From: DATBGZ01 sp963803115
GTDB lineage: Bacteria; Actinomycetota; Actinomycetes; Mycobacteriales; Micromonosporaceae
Assembly: GCA_963803115.1 (NCBI GenBank)
Contig: CAWDLN010000003.1
Location: 434,001 to 498,000, forward strand
Length of the DNA stretch: 64,000 nucleotides
Reading direction: 5' to 3'
Part shown: in pieces, positions 50,512 through 59,001 of the stretch
Numbering within the stretch: position 1 is the first letter of the stretch
Layout of the letters: each line of letters begins with the position of its first letter
Notes under the pieces: model-generated
Databases searched by the model: none
The model's input: only the letters and a program-made list of their open reading frames with translations
Told to the model about the DNA's origin: nothing
Translations under genes and position numbers: made by a program

Positions 50512-53096
50512 TGACCGAGCAGCAGACTCAGCCGACCCAGGCCGAGACGCTAGCCAGCCTTGGCCGGTACCAGTTCGGCTGGGCGGACACCGACACGGCC
50601 GGTTCCAGCGCGCGGCGCGGTCTCAATGAGGACGTGGTCCGCGACATCTCGGCCAAGAAGAACGAGCCCGAGTGGATGCTCGATCTTCGGCTCAAGGGCC
50701 TGCGGCTGTTCCAGCGCAAGCCGATGCCAGCCTGGGGCGCGGACCTGTCGGGCATCGACTTCGACAACATCAAGTACTTCGTGCGCTCGACCGAGAAGCA
50801 GGCGGCCAGTTGGGACGACCTGCCGGCAGACATCAAGAACACCTACGACCGGCTCGGCATCCCAGAGGCGGAGAAGCAAAGGCTCATTGCGGGCGTCGCG
50901 GCTCAATACGAATGTTTGAGTGGTGGCTCGCTGGTGTGGACGGCCAACCGGGGTCAGATCCCGATCAAGGAGATCGCCCAGGGCGACCGGGTGTTCGCAT
51001 ATGACGAGAACGCCGAGCGTTTCGTTGTTGCCTCGGTGAAGTCGGCAGCGCAAACCGACACTCGCCTCACGTACTCGGTAAAGACGACTCGCCGGACGAT
51101 CAGGGCCACGGACAACCACCCGATGCTCGTGCTGCGCGATGAGCGCAAGCCGGGTCGCGTGCGTGCTCGATACGCGCGTCGGTGGGTGACGGTGGGCGAG
51201 CTTCGGCCGGGTGACTTCATCGCCGTGCCGCGCTCCTTGCCGGACTTCGGCGCACCGTACCGGCTTCCGGCGCTGACCGTCGGCGGCCACCACTTGGAGA
51301 CGCCGGTTCGCAGCGGCAAGGAGTCCACAGTGGACCTTTTGTGGCTGCTTGGCCTCCTCATCGGCGATGGCACTGTCCAGGATGCAGGCAAGACCCACCG
51401 CGTCCAGTTCGCCATTCCGGCAACGGACGTTGAGCTCCGCGCTGAGTTGGTCAACGTTGTTCATGAGGTCTTCGGCCTGCGTGCGATCATGGCCGATGAC
51501 TATCGGGTTGTCGTCAACTCCAAGGCGCTCGTGGCATGGCTCGCCGAACTCGGCTTTGTCGGGACCGCGCTGACCAAGGCAGTGCCGGCCTGGGTCTTCG
51601 GACTCCCGTTGGACCAGCGGCTGGCGTTCCTCGGTGGTTGGATCGACGCCGACGGTTATGTGCAGCCGGACCGCAGCGGCAGTGTCATGCTCACGTGCGC
51701 CAACGGCGCGTTGCTGGACCAGGCGCGGGAACTGGTGGAGCTCGCCGGGCTCCGGGCGGGCGGACCGTGGGCGTTCACCCAGCCGTACCGGCACGCTCCC
51801 GAGCGTCTGCAAACGGCCTACCGGCTCGGTATCACCGGCGACTTTGATCGACTCGGTTGCCGCAACCCCAAGCGAACCGAGCGGTTCGGGCGACGCCTCT
51901 ACGTGCACTCGTCGCGAGGCGCACACGGCACCACTATCCGGACGCACGTGAACGAGTGGCTTGGCTTTGAGCGAGTCGCCGCAATCGAGCCGTACGAAGT
52001 CGAGCCGGTCTACGACATCGAGGTCGACGGACCGCACAACTTCATCGCCGAGGGACTCGTGGTCCACAACTCGGAGGTGGTTTACCACAAGATTCGCGAC
52101 GATCTGGAACAGCAGGGCGTGCTGTTCCTCGACACCGACTCTGGTCTCAAGCAGCACGAGGACATCTTCCGCGAGTACTTCAACACCGTGATCCCGGTTG
52201 GCGACAACAAGTTCGCCGCCCTGAACACGGCTGTCTGGAGTGGAGGGTCGTTCATCTACGTGCCCAAGGGAGTCAACGTCGAGATCCCGCTACAGGCGTA
52301 CTTCCGGATCAACACGGAGAACATGGGCCAGTTCGAGCGGACGCTGATCATCGTCGATGAGGGCGCCTACGTGCATTACGTCGAGGGTTGTACCGCGCCC
52401 ATCTACTCGTCCGACTCGCTGCACTCGGCCGTGGTCGAGATCATCGTGAAGAAGGGCGGTCGGTGCCGTTACACGACGATCCAGAACTGGTCCAATAACG
52501 TCTACAACCTCGTGACGAAGCGGGCCGTGGCGCACGAGGGCGCCACGATGGAATGGATCGACGGCAACATCGGCTCCAAGGTGACGATGAAGTACCCGTC
52601 GGTCTACCTGACCGGCGAGCACGCCAAGGGCGAGGTGCTCTCGGTAGCGATGGCGGGCGAGGGTCAGCACCAGGACGCTGGCGCCAAGATGGTGCACCAG
52701 GCCCCGCACACGTCGTCGACGATCATCTCGAAGTCGATCGCCCGCGGCGGCGGTCGCACGTCGTACCGCGGTCTGGTCCAGGTGCTCGACGGCTCGCACC
52801 ACAGCAAGTCCACGGTGAAGTGTGACGCGCTGCTCGTCGACACGATCTCGCGTTCGGACACCTACCCCTACGTGGACATTCGCGAGGACGACGTGTCCAT
52901 GGGTCACGAGGCAACCGTCTCGAAGATCAGCGAGGACCAGCTGTTCTACCTGATGAGCCGCGGACTCACCGAGGACGAGGCGATGGCCATGATCGTGCGC
53001 GGCTTCATCGAGCCGATCGCCAAGGAATTGCCGATGGAGTACGCGTTGGAGCTCAACCGTCTCATCGAACTGCAGATGGAGGGCGCGGTCGGATGA
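50511..53096 (+). CDS. sufB: SufB Fe-S scaffold protein containing an intein
   Basis: 861 residues from ATG 50511; a GTG at 50508 is also possible. Exteins total about 475 residues, the normal SufB length. Extein blocks: KYFVRSTEKQAASWDDLPAD, then after splicing SEVVYHKIRDDLEQQGVLFL, GGSFIYVPKGVNVEIPLQAY, YVEGCTAPIYSSDSLHSAVV, VQVLDGSHHSKSTVKCDALL and the end RLIELQMEGAVG. SufB is the assembly scaffold of the SufBC2D complex. The intein occupies residues 135-520, so splicing is needed for activity. It overlaps sufD by 4 nt. Confidence 0.96.
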   Translation: MTEQQTQPTQAETLASLGRYQFGWADTDTAGSSARRGLNEDVVRDISAKKNEPEWMLDLRLKGLRLFQRKPMPAWGADLSGIDFDNIKYFVRSTEKQAASWDDLPADIKNTYDRLGIPEAEKQRLIAGVAAQYECLSGGSLVWTANRGQIPIKEIAQGDRVFAYDENAERFVVASVKSAAQTDTRLTYSVKTTRRTIRATDNHPMLVLRDERKPGRVRARYARRWVTVGELRPGDFIAVPRSLPDFGAPYRLPALTVGGHHLETPVRSGKESTVDLLWLLGLLIGDGTVQDAGKTHRVQFAIPATDVELRAELVNVVHEVFGLRAIMADDYRVVVNSKALVAWLAELGFVGTALTKAVPAWVFGLPLDQRLAFLGGWIDADGYVQPDRSGSVMLTCANGALLDQARELVELAGLRAGGPWAFTQPYRHAPERLQTAYRLGITGDFDRLGCRNPKRTERFGRRLYVHSSRGAHGTTIRTHVNEWLGFERVAAIEPYEVEPVYDIEVDGPHNFIAEGLVVHNSEVVYHKIRDDLEQQGVLFLDTDSGLKQHEDIFREYFNTVIPVGDNKFAALNTAVWSGGSFIYVPKGVNVEIPLQAYFRINTENMGQFERTLIIVDEGAYVHYVEGCTAPIYSSDSLHSAVVEIIVKKGGRCRYTTIQNWSNNVYNLVTKRAVAHEGATMEWIDGNIGSKVTMKYPSVYLTGEHAKGEVLSVAMAGEGQHQDAGAKMVHQAPHTSSTIISKSIARGGGRTSYRGLVQVLDGSHHSKSTVKCDALLVDTISRSDTYPYVDIREDDVSMGHEATVSKISEDQLFYLMSRGLTEDEAMAMIVRGFIEPIAKELPMEYALELNRLIELQMEGAVG
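50913..52070 (+). other. SufB intein with LAGLIDADG homing endonuclease, 386 aa
   Basis: First residue Cys (CLSGGSLVWTANRGQ), block B TDNHPMLVLRDERK with the TxxH histidine, two LAGLIDADG-type motifs (LLGLLIGDGTV and LAFLGGWIDADGYV), and the C-terminal block PHNFIAEGLVVHN followed by extein Ser. The penultimate His, terminal Asn and +1 Ser are all present, so splicing should work. Insertion is at AAQYE/SEVVYH; the downstream EGCTAP Cys site is uninterrupted. Confidence 0.95.
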
Positions 53097-54238
53097 CGAC
53101 CCTGGCCGAGACCCCGCCTAAGACGAAGTCTCAGGCGCTGCGAAGCTACGACGTCGCCAACTTCCCGGTCCTGAACGGCCGCGAGGAGGAGTGGCGGTTC
53201 ACGCCGCTCAAGCGCCTGCGCGGACTGCACACATCGGACGGTTCGGGCGAGACGTCGACGCCGAAGCATGAGTACGGGGACCTGCCCGCCGGTGTCACGG
53301 TCTCCACTGTGGAGCGGTCGGACTCGAGGGTGGGCAGCGCACTCATCCCGTTCGATCGCATCAGTGCGCTCGCGTACGGACGGGCCGACCGGGCCCTGCT
53401 CGTGCACGTGGCCAAGGAGGCGGTCCTGACCGAGCCGGTGCAGGTACGGCTCGTCGGCACCGGAGCGAACGGGACCGCGTTCGGCCACACGGTGGTCGAC
53501 ATCGGTGAGCTCGCCGAAGCGACGGTGGTACTGGAGCACACGGGATCGGCGACGCTCGCGGACAATGTGGAGGTTCTCGTCGGCGACGGCGCCCGGCTGG
53601 TGTTCGTCACGGTGGCCGACTGGGCTCCGGATGCCGTACAGGCGCAGCATGTGCGGTTCCGGGTTGGCCGTGACGCCAAGGTGACCCACGTCCAGGTCGC
53701 CCTTGGTGGTGACCTCGTGCGGCAGTACACGAGCGTTGACTACGCCGGTCGGGGCGGGGAAGCCGAGCTGTACGGCCTCTACTTCGCCGACGCGGCACAG
53801 CATCTGGAGCACCGGCTCTTCGTTGACCACTCCGTGCCGGACTGCCGCAGCTTCGTCTCGTACCGGGGTGCACTGCAGGGCAAGGCGGCTCACACGGTCT
53901 GGGTCGGCGACGTGCTGATCCGGACGGCGGCGACGGGCACCGACACGTACGAGGTCAACCGGAACCTCATCCTCACCGACGGCGCCCGCGCCGACTCGAT
54001 CCCGAACCTGGAGATTGAGACAGGTGAGGTGATCGGCGCCGGGCACGCCAGCGCGACCGGGCGTTTCGACGACGAGCAGCTGTTCTACCTCATGTCGCGC
54101 GGTGTCACCGAGACCGAGGCGCGCAAGCTCGTGGTCCGCGGCTTCTTCGCCGAACTGCTGGCGAAGATTCCGGTTCCCGAGCTGCACGACCGGCTCGGCG
54201 CCACCATCGAGTCCCGACTGGCGGCGGCGGGTGCATGA
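53093..54238 (+). CDS. sufD: SufD Fe-S assembly protein
   Basis: 381 residues from ATG 53093. The beta-helix SufB/SufD core is seen in GREEEWRFTPLKRLRGLHTS, QHLEHRLFVDHSVPDCRSFV, YRGALQGKAAHTVWVGDVLI and NRNLILTDGARADSIPNLEI, ending LHDRLGATIESRLAA. It forms the SufBCD complex with SufB and SufC. A perfect TCCACTGTGGA palindrome at 53303 encodes STVE. Confidence 0.95.
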   Translation: MTTLAETPPKTKSQALRSYDVANFPVLNGREEEWRFTPLKRLRGLHTSDGSGETSTPKHEYGDLPAGVTVSTVERSDSRVGSALIPFDRISALAYGRADRALLVHVAKEAVLTEPVQVRLVGTGANGTAFGHTVVDIGELAEATVVLEHTGSATLADNVEVLVGDGARLVFVTVADWAPDAVQAQHVRFRVGRDAKVTHVQVALGGDLVRQYTSVDYAGRGGEAELYGLYFADAAQHLEHRLFVDHSVPDCRSFVSYRGALQGKAAHTVWVGDVLIRTAATGTDTYEVNRNLILTDGARADSIPNLEIETGEVIGAGHASATGRFDDEQLFYLMSRGVTETEARKLVVRGFFAELLAKIPVPELHDRLGATIESRLAAAGA

Positions 54239-54239
54239 G

Positions 54240-54587
54240 ATGACGCTGGACGCAACGTTCGTACGCGTCTGTTCCGCCGCCGACATCGACCGGGGCACGA
54301 TCGCCGCGTTCGACGTCAACGACACCCCGGTGGCCGTGGCGCACTGTGACGACGGCTCGTACCACGCGGTCTACGACGAGTGCTCGCATCAGCAGGTCGA
54401 GCTGTCCGAGGGTGAGCTCGACGGGTGCACAGTGGAGTGTCTGCTGCACTCCTCGCGCTTCGACCTTCGTACCGGCGACCCGACCGGCCCACCCGCGACC
54501 GAACCAGTTCCCGTCTACCCCGTTGAAGTCCGTGAGGGCGACATCTATATCAGCCTCGTACCGAGCAATGGAGTCAACCCACTATGA
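54240..54587 (+). CDS. Rieske-type ferredoxin of the suf operon
   Basis: 115 residues from ATG 54240. A small soluble Rieske-like ferredoxin with ligand motifs Cys-X-His (DECSHQQVELSEG) and Cys-X2-His (ECLLHSSRFDLRTG). It belongs to the non-heme ferredoxin (NirD/BphF-like) type often found between sufD and sufC in Actinobacteria; it may deliver electrons for cluster assembly (inference). The longer upstream frame is a shadow of sufD. Its TGA stop is the first codon of the repeat before sufC. Confidence 0.9.
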   Translation: MTLDATFVRVCSAADIDRGTIAAFDVNDTPVAVAHCDDGSYHAVYDECSHQQVELSEGELDGCTVECLLHSSRFDLRTGDPTGPPATEPVPVYPVEVREGDIYISLVPSNGVNPL

Positions 54588-54690
54588 GCGCGAGGAGCGA
54601 GCTTGCGAGGCTCAGCCGCGAGCGCGAGGAGCGAGCGCCAGCGAGCACCGCAGTCGCGAGCAATCCCGGCTCAGTCGCGAATGAAAGGCA
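54585..54690 (+). repeat. Intercistronic GCGAGGAGCGAGC repeat between the Rieske gene and sufC
   Basis: Aligns almost base for base with 10051-10160: TGAGCGCGAGGAGCGAGC, TTGCGAGGC, a second GAGCGCGAGGAGCGAGC, CAGCGAGCACCGCAGTCGCG and a tail ending CGCGAATGAAAGGCAAGC. It starts on the Rieske stop codon and ends with the sufC ribosome-binding site. Confidence 0.85.
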
Positions 54691-54694
54691 AGCA

Positions 54695-55471
54695 ATGGCC
54701 ACATTGGAAATCCGTGATCTGCACGTGTCCGTCAAGCTTCCCGACGGCGGCCTCAAGCCGATCCTGTCCGGCGTCACGCTGACCGTCGCGGCTGGACAGA
54801 CACACGCCCTCATGGGCCCCAACGGCTCCGGGAAGTCCACATTGGCCTATTCGGTCGCCGGCCACCCGAAGTACCAGATCACCGGGGGTTCGGTGACGCT
54901 GGACGGGCGCGACGTGCTATCGATGCCGGTCGACGAGCGGGCCCGGGCCGGGCTGTTCCTGGCCATGCAGTACCCGGTCGAAGTGCCCGGTGTCAGCGTG
55001 GCGAACTTCCTCCGTACGGCCAAGACCGCCATCGACGGCGAGGCGCCGAAGCTGCGGACGTGGGGCGGGGAGCTCAAATCGTCCATGGAACGCCTCGGCA
55101 TGGACCCGGCGTTCGCCCAGCGCAACGTGAATGAGGGCTTCTCCGGCGGAGAGAAGAAGCGGCACGAGATCGTACAGCTCGAACTCCTCCGTCCGAAGAT
55201 CGCGATCCTCGACGAAACGGACTCGGGGCTCGACATCGACGCGCTGCGCGTGGTGAGCGAGGGCGTGAACCGGGTTCGCGAGTCCGGCGAGACCGGCATC
55301 CTCCTCATTACTCACTACACGCGAATTCTGCGGTATGTGAAACCGGACTTCGTGCACGTCTTCGTCGGTGGCCGCATCGTTGAGGAGGGCGGGCCAGAGC
55401 TCGCCGAGCGGCTGGAGGAAGAGGGCTACGAGCGTTACCTCGTCGGCGCCGGGCCGGCGTCTGTCCAGTAG
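54695..55471 (+). CDS. sufC: SufC Fe-S assembly ATPase
   Basis: 258 residues from ATG 54695 (MATLEIRDLHVSVKLPDG), preceded by GAAAGGCAAGC; the ATG at 54584 belongs to the repeat and is rejected. ABC-type ATPase: Walker A MGPNGSGKSTLAYSVAG, Q-loop LFLAMQYPVEVPGVS, signature GFSGGEKKRHEIVQL, Walker B IAILDETDSGLDIDAL and the His in LLITHYTRI. It powers the SufBCD scaffold. Followed by sufS after about 40 nt. Confidence 0.96.
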   Translation: MATLEIRDLHVSVKLPDGGLKPILSGVTLTVAAGQTHALMGPNGSGKSTLAYSVAGHPKYQITGGSVTLDGRDVLSMPVDERARAGLFLAMQYPVEVPGVSVANFLRTAKTAIDGEAPKLRTWGGELKSSMERLGMDPAFAQRNVNEGFSGGEKKRHEIVQLELLRPKIAILDETDSGLDIDALRVVSEGVNRVRESGETGILLITHYTRILRYVKPDFVHVFVGGRIVEEGGPELAERLEEEGYERYLVGAGPASVQ

Positions 55472-55513
55472 GGACAGGTTCCTGCCCGGAGGGACTTCGA
55501 AGGAGAGTCGAGC

Positions 55514-56824
55514 ATGACCGCCACGACACTGCCACCGTCGGGGATGCCGGACTACGCCGCCGACGTCCCGCGGCTGGACGTGGACAAGATCCGCGCTGAC
55601 TTCCCGATCCTTGACCGTGAAGTCAACGGGCATCGACTGGTCTATCTCGACTCCGCCAACACGTCGCAGAAGCCGCGCCAGGTGATCGAGGCGATGCGCG
55701 AGCACCTCGAACGCCACAACGCGAACGTGGCCCGGTCGGTGCACACGCTGGGCACCGAAGCGACCGCGGCGTATGAGGGTGCACGCGAGAAGGTCGCCCG
55801 GTTCATCAGCGCCTCATCGCCCAACGAGGTGGTCTTCACCAAGAACGCCACCGAGGGGATCAACCTGGTGGCGTACTCGTTCCTCGGCGCGTCCCTCAGC
55901 AAGTCCGCTGACTCTCGGTTCCGGGTCGGTCCCGGTGACGAGATCGTGATCACCGAGATGGAGCACCACTCCAACATCGTGCCGTGGCAGCTGCTCTGCG
56001 AGCGGACCGGAGCGACCCTTCGCTGGTTCGGCCTCACCGACCAGGGCCATCTCGATGAGTCCACTCTGGACGACCTCATCAACCCGCGCACCAAGCTGAT
56101 CTCGATGGTGCTGGTCTCCAACATCCTCGGTACGGCCAACGCCACCGCGCGCATCCACGATCGGATCCGTGAGGTTGGTGCGCTGTTCATGCTTGACGCC
56201 TCCCAGGCGGTACCGCACCGGCCGGTGGACGTTGTCGGCTACGACGCCGATTTCGTTGCCTTCACCGGACACAAGATGCTCGGGCCCACCGGCATCGGTG
56301 TGCTGTGGGGCAAGGGTGAGCTGCTCGAGGCCATGCCGCCCTTCCTCGGCGGCGGTTCGATGATCGAGACAGTCACCATGGAGCGTTCCACGTTCCTGCC
56401 GCCGCCGGCGCGGTTCGAGGCGGGTACCCCACCCATTGCCGAAGCCGTGGGTCTCGGCGCGGCCGTGGACTATCTCTCGGCGGTCGGCATGGACTCGATT
56501 CAGTGGCACGAGAAGGAACTGACCGCCTACGCGCTCGAGCAGCTTCGGGCGGTACCGGATCTGCGGATCATCGGACCGCAGGTGCCGGTTGGACGCGGCG
56601 GCACGATCTCGTTCGACCTGACCGGGATACACCCACACGATGTCGGCCAGGTGCTCGACGCCGAGGGCGTCGAGGTACGGGTCGGGCACCACTGCGCACG
56701 GCCGACCTGCATGCGGTACGGGGTGCCGGCGACGACTCGGCTCTCGCTGTACCTGTACAGCACCAAAGACGAGGTCGATGCCCTGGTCGCCGCCTTGGAC
56801 AAGGTGCGGGGGGTGTTCGGCTGA
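55514..56824 (+). CDS. sufS: SufS cysteine desulfurase
   Basis: 436 residues from ATG 55514 behind GAAGGAGAGTCG. PLP enzyme that removes sulfur from cysteine: HSNIVPWQLLCERTGATLRW, Schiff-base Lys in FVAFTGHKMLGPTGIGVLWG, and the active-site Cys in VRVGHHCARPTCMRYG. The short type of loop suits a partner such as SufU, which is the next gene. The stop overlaps the sufU ATG by one base. Confidence 0.95.
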   Translation: MTATTLPPSGMPDYAADVPRLDVDKIRADFPILDREVNGHRLVYLDSANTSQKPRQVIEAMREHLERHNANVARSVHTLGTEATAAYEGAREKVARFISASSPNEVVFTKNATEGINLVAYSFLGASLSKSADSRFRVGPGDEIVITEMEHHSNIVPWQLLCERTGATLRWFGLTDQGHLDESTLDDLINPRTKLISMVLVSNILGTANATARIHDRIREVGALFMLDASQAVPHRPVDVVGYDADFVAFTGHKMLGPTGIGVLWGKGELLEAMPPFLGGGSMIETVTMERSTFLPPPARFEAGTPPIAEAVGLGAAVDYLSAVGMDSIQWHEKELTAYALEQLRAVPDLRIIGPQVPVGRGGTISFDLTGIHPHDVGQVLDAEGVEVRVGHHCARPTCMRYGVPATTRLSLYLYSTKDEVDALVAALDKVRGVFG

Positions 56825-57279
56825 TGCAGTTGGAGCAGCTCTACCAGGACATCATCCTGGACCATTACAAGACGCCGCGCGGTCGCGGACTACGCGAGCC
56901 CTACGAGGCCCAGGTGCGGCACGTGAACCCGACCTGCGGTGACGAGGTCGACCTGCGCGTGCACATCGTCGACGGTTCCGTGGCCGACGTGTCGTACGAG
57001 GGTATGGGGTGCTCGATCAGCCAGGCGTCGGCGAGCGTTTTGCACGAGCTGATGGTCGGCCGTACGGTCGAGGATGCACTGTCCAAGGTGGACTACTTCA
57101 CGGAGATGATTGGTTCCCGGGGTCAGCTCGAACCGAACGAATCGATACTCGAGGACGGGGTCGCCTTCGCCGGAGTCGCAAAGTACCCGGCTCGGGTCAA
57201 GTGCGCGCTACTGTCGTGGATGGCGTTCAAGGACGCCACCGCGCAGGCGCTCGCCACGGAAGGAGGGCAGCATGAGTGA
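56824..57279 (+). CDS. sufU: SufU zinc-dependent sulfurtransferase
   Basis: 151 residues from ATG 56824. The Zn-binding Cys and Asp ligands are in NPTCGDEVDL, MGCSISQASASVLHEL and RVKCALLSWMAFKDA. It accepts sulfur from SufS and passes it to SufB. Nothing is missing. It ends overlapping sufT by 8 nt. Typical placement between sufS and sufT in Actinobacteria. Confidence 0.95.
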   Translation: MQLEQLYQDIILDHYKTPRGRGLREPYEAQVRHVNPTCGDEVDLRVHIVDGSVADVSYEGMGCSISQASASVLHELMVGRTVEDALSKVDYFTEMIGSRGQLEPNESILEDGVAFAGVAKYPARVKCALLSWMAFKDATAQALATEGGQHE

Positions 57280-57640
57280 GGACACTCTGCCGGCCGCTGC
57301 CGCCAGCAGCACGGCGAAGGCGTCGCTGGCCGACATTGAAGAGGCGATGAAGGACGTCGTCGACCCGGAACTCGGCATCAACGTAGTTGACCTCGGCCTC
57401 GTCTACGGGCTGCACGTCGATGACGACAACGTCGCGACGCTCGACATGACGCTCACCTCGGCGGCCTGCCCATTGACGGACGTCATCGAGGATCAGACCC
57501 GGGCGGCGCTGTGCACGGGTCCCGGCGGCGGCCTCGTGTCGGACTTCCGGATCAACTGGGTATGGATGCCGCCATGGGGACCCGACAAGATCACTGATGA
57601 GGGTCGGGAGCAGCTCCGGTCCCTCGGCTTCAACGTCTGA
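57272..57640 (+). CDS. sufT: SufT/DUF59 (MIP18-like) Fe-S carrier protein
   Basis: 122 residues from ATG 57272, with AAGGAGGGCAG upstream. A DUF59/MIP18 domain: EAMKDVVDPELGINVVDLGL, the LTSAACPLTDVIEDQTRAAL Cys, and VWMPPWGPDKITDEGREQLR at the end. SufT assists maturation of Fe-S proteins under iron stress in other bacteria. Last gene of the suf operon. Confidence 0.93.
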   Translation: MSEDTLPAAAASSTAKASLADIEEAMKDVVDPELGINVVDLGLVYGLHVDDDNVATLDMTLTSAACPLTDVIEDQTRAALCTGPGGGLVSDFRINWVWMPPWGPDKITDEGREQLRSLGFNV

Positions 57641-57642
57641 CC

Positions 57643-57720
57643 GATGCCCAGGAACTGACTTCGAGGGCGCCGGGCTCGCGTGATGTGCCCAAGAACTGAC
57701 TTCGTGGCGCTCGGTAGCGT
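57643..57720 (+). repeat. Imperfect 39-bp tandem duplication
   Basis: GATGCCCAGGAACTGACTTCG at 57643 and GATGTGCCCAAGAACTGACTTCG at 57682 introduce two units of 39 nt, about 75% identical. The second ends in TAGCGT, the putative -10 box of the HIT gene, so one unit contains the promoter. Confidence 0.7.
57715..57720 (+). promoter_or_regulatory. Putative -10 box, leaderless HIT gene
   Basis: TAGCGT, then 6 nt, then GTG 57727. Lies at the end of the second copy of the 39-bp repeat. Confidence 0.4.
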
Positions 57721-57726
57721 GTGGAC

Positions 57727-58146
57727 GTGGCTCCCGCCGATGATTGTCCCTTCTGCCCGCCGCGGATCGATGCCCGTATCGTCTTCGCGAATGACGCATG
57801 TGTAGCGATCTGGACTGGAGAGACGCCACTGGGATCCGCCATGGTCCTGCCGAAGGCCCACCGCCGAACGGTGTTTGACCTCACGCCGCATGAGTTCGAC
57901 GGCACGCGGCGGATGCTCGCGGACCTTCGCGATCTCCTCGTCAGCGCGCACGGACCGGACGGCTTCACGGTCGGCTGGAACGTGGAGGCCGTCGGCGGAC
58001 AGTCGGTCATGCACGCCCACTGCCATATCGTTCCCCGCTACCACGATGAGCCGTACGCGGGCCGCGGGTTGCGGGCATGGCTCAAGGACCCGGCGAACCG
58101 GCCGCCCCGCCACCGCGCTGCGACGTCGTCTGACAACGCGTCCTAA
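57727..58146 (+). CDS. HIT-family nucleotide hydrolase/transferase
   Basis: 139 residues from GTG 57727 (another GTG at 57721 is in frame). The histidine triad HAHCHIVPRY is intact. The N-terminal DCPFCPPRIDARIVFANDAC includes a Cys-X2-Cys, as in zinc-containing HIT proteins. Such proteins hydrolyse or transfer nucleotides such as AMP-lysine or Ap4A; the substrate is not predictable. The end overlaps the convergent SDR gene by 4 nt. Confidence 0.9.
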   Translation: MAPADDCPFCPPRIDARIVFANDACVAIWTGETPLGSAMVLPKAHRRTVFDLTPHEFDGTRRMLADLRDLLVSAHGPDGFTVGWNVEAVGGQSVMHAHCHIVPRYHDEPYAGRGLRAWLKDPANRPPRHRAATSSDNAS

Positions 58147-58937
58147 TTGGAGCCATACGCCGACGGCAACGGGCTGCGCACCGTCCAACCGCCGTCCACG
58201 ATGAGGGTCTGGCCGGTCACATGAGCCGCGTGTGGCGATGCAAGATACAAAGCAGCGGCCACGATGTCGTCCACGTGCCCGACTCGACCCGTCGGATTGA
58301 CGCCGGCCCAGTTCTCCGCGTAGTTGGGATCGTCGTGCAATGTCCGTTCCGTGAGCGTCGCGCCGGGGGAGATCGCGTTGGCGGTGATCCCGTATTCGCC
58401 CAACTCGAGCGCGATGCTTTTCGCCATCATGCGAATCCCCGCCTTGGTCACGCCGTACGCACCCATGCTCGGGTGCGCCCGGGCGCCCGCGACGGATGAC
58501 ATCAAGATGATCCGGCCGGGAACCCGTGCCTCGACCATGATGCGGGCAGCCGCCTGCGCGGTGAAGAAGGTCCCGCGCAGGTTCACGCCCGTCAGTCGGT
58601 CGAAGGCCTCCGGCGTCTCGGCGAGGAACTCGCCAAACTGCGTGATGCCCGCGTTGGCGATGACAATGTCGAGGCGCCCCACCGCGTCGAGGAAGCGCGC
58701 GAAAATCGTGTGGATGTCTTCGACGTTGGCCACGTCGCCGGCGTAGGGCCGGATAGGGGGCATCGACCCGATCGACGCGTTGATGCGCTCGGCGGCAATG
58801 CGTCCGAGTCCGGCATCGATGTCGTTGAGGCCCACGGTGGCGCCACCGCTTGCAAAGGCGTGGCACAACGCATAGCCGATCCCCGAACCGCCGCCGGTGA
58901 CGAGGACCGATTTTCCAGCAAGCCATTCAGTTGCCAC
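58143..58937 (-). CDS. Short-chain dehydrogenase/reductase
   Basis: 264 residues from ATG 58937. Classical SDR: cofactor loop VLVTGGGSGIGYALCHAF, NAGITQFGEF, catalytic Ser in ILMSSVAGARAHPSM and YxxxK in GAYGVTKAGIRMM, and ISPGATLTERTLHDD. Acidic residues near LNDIDAG suggest NAD preference. Substrate unknown; not close to obvious partners. It ends overlapping the HIT gene on the opposite strand. Confidence 0.9.
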   Translation of the reverse strand: MATEWLAGKSVLVTGGGSGIGYALCHAFASGGATVGLNDIDAGLGRIAAERINASIGSMPPIRPYAGDVANVEDIHTIFARFLDAVGRLDIVIANAGITQFGEFLAETPEAFDRLTGVNLRGTFFTAQAAARIMVEARVPGRIILMSSVAGARAHPSMGAYGVTKAGIRMMAKSIALELGEYGITANAISPGATLTERTLHDDPNYAENWAGVNPTGRVGHVDDIVAAALYLASPHAAHVTGQTLIVDGGWTVRSPLPSAYGSN

Positions 58938-59001
58938 GTCAGTGAACGTAGCGCCTCGCCGGCGCTTTCGTCGCTCCGCCCGACCTAGATGACGAGACCT
59001 A

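Noticed and set aside
54584..54694. Upstream N-terminal extension of SufC from ATG 54584
   Set aside because: The segment MSARSELARLSREREERAP is repeat-derived and the true SufC N-terminus MATLEIRDLHV follows a proper ribosome-binding site.
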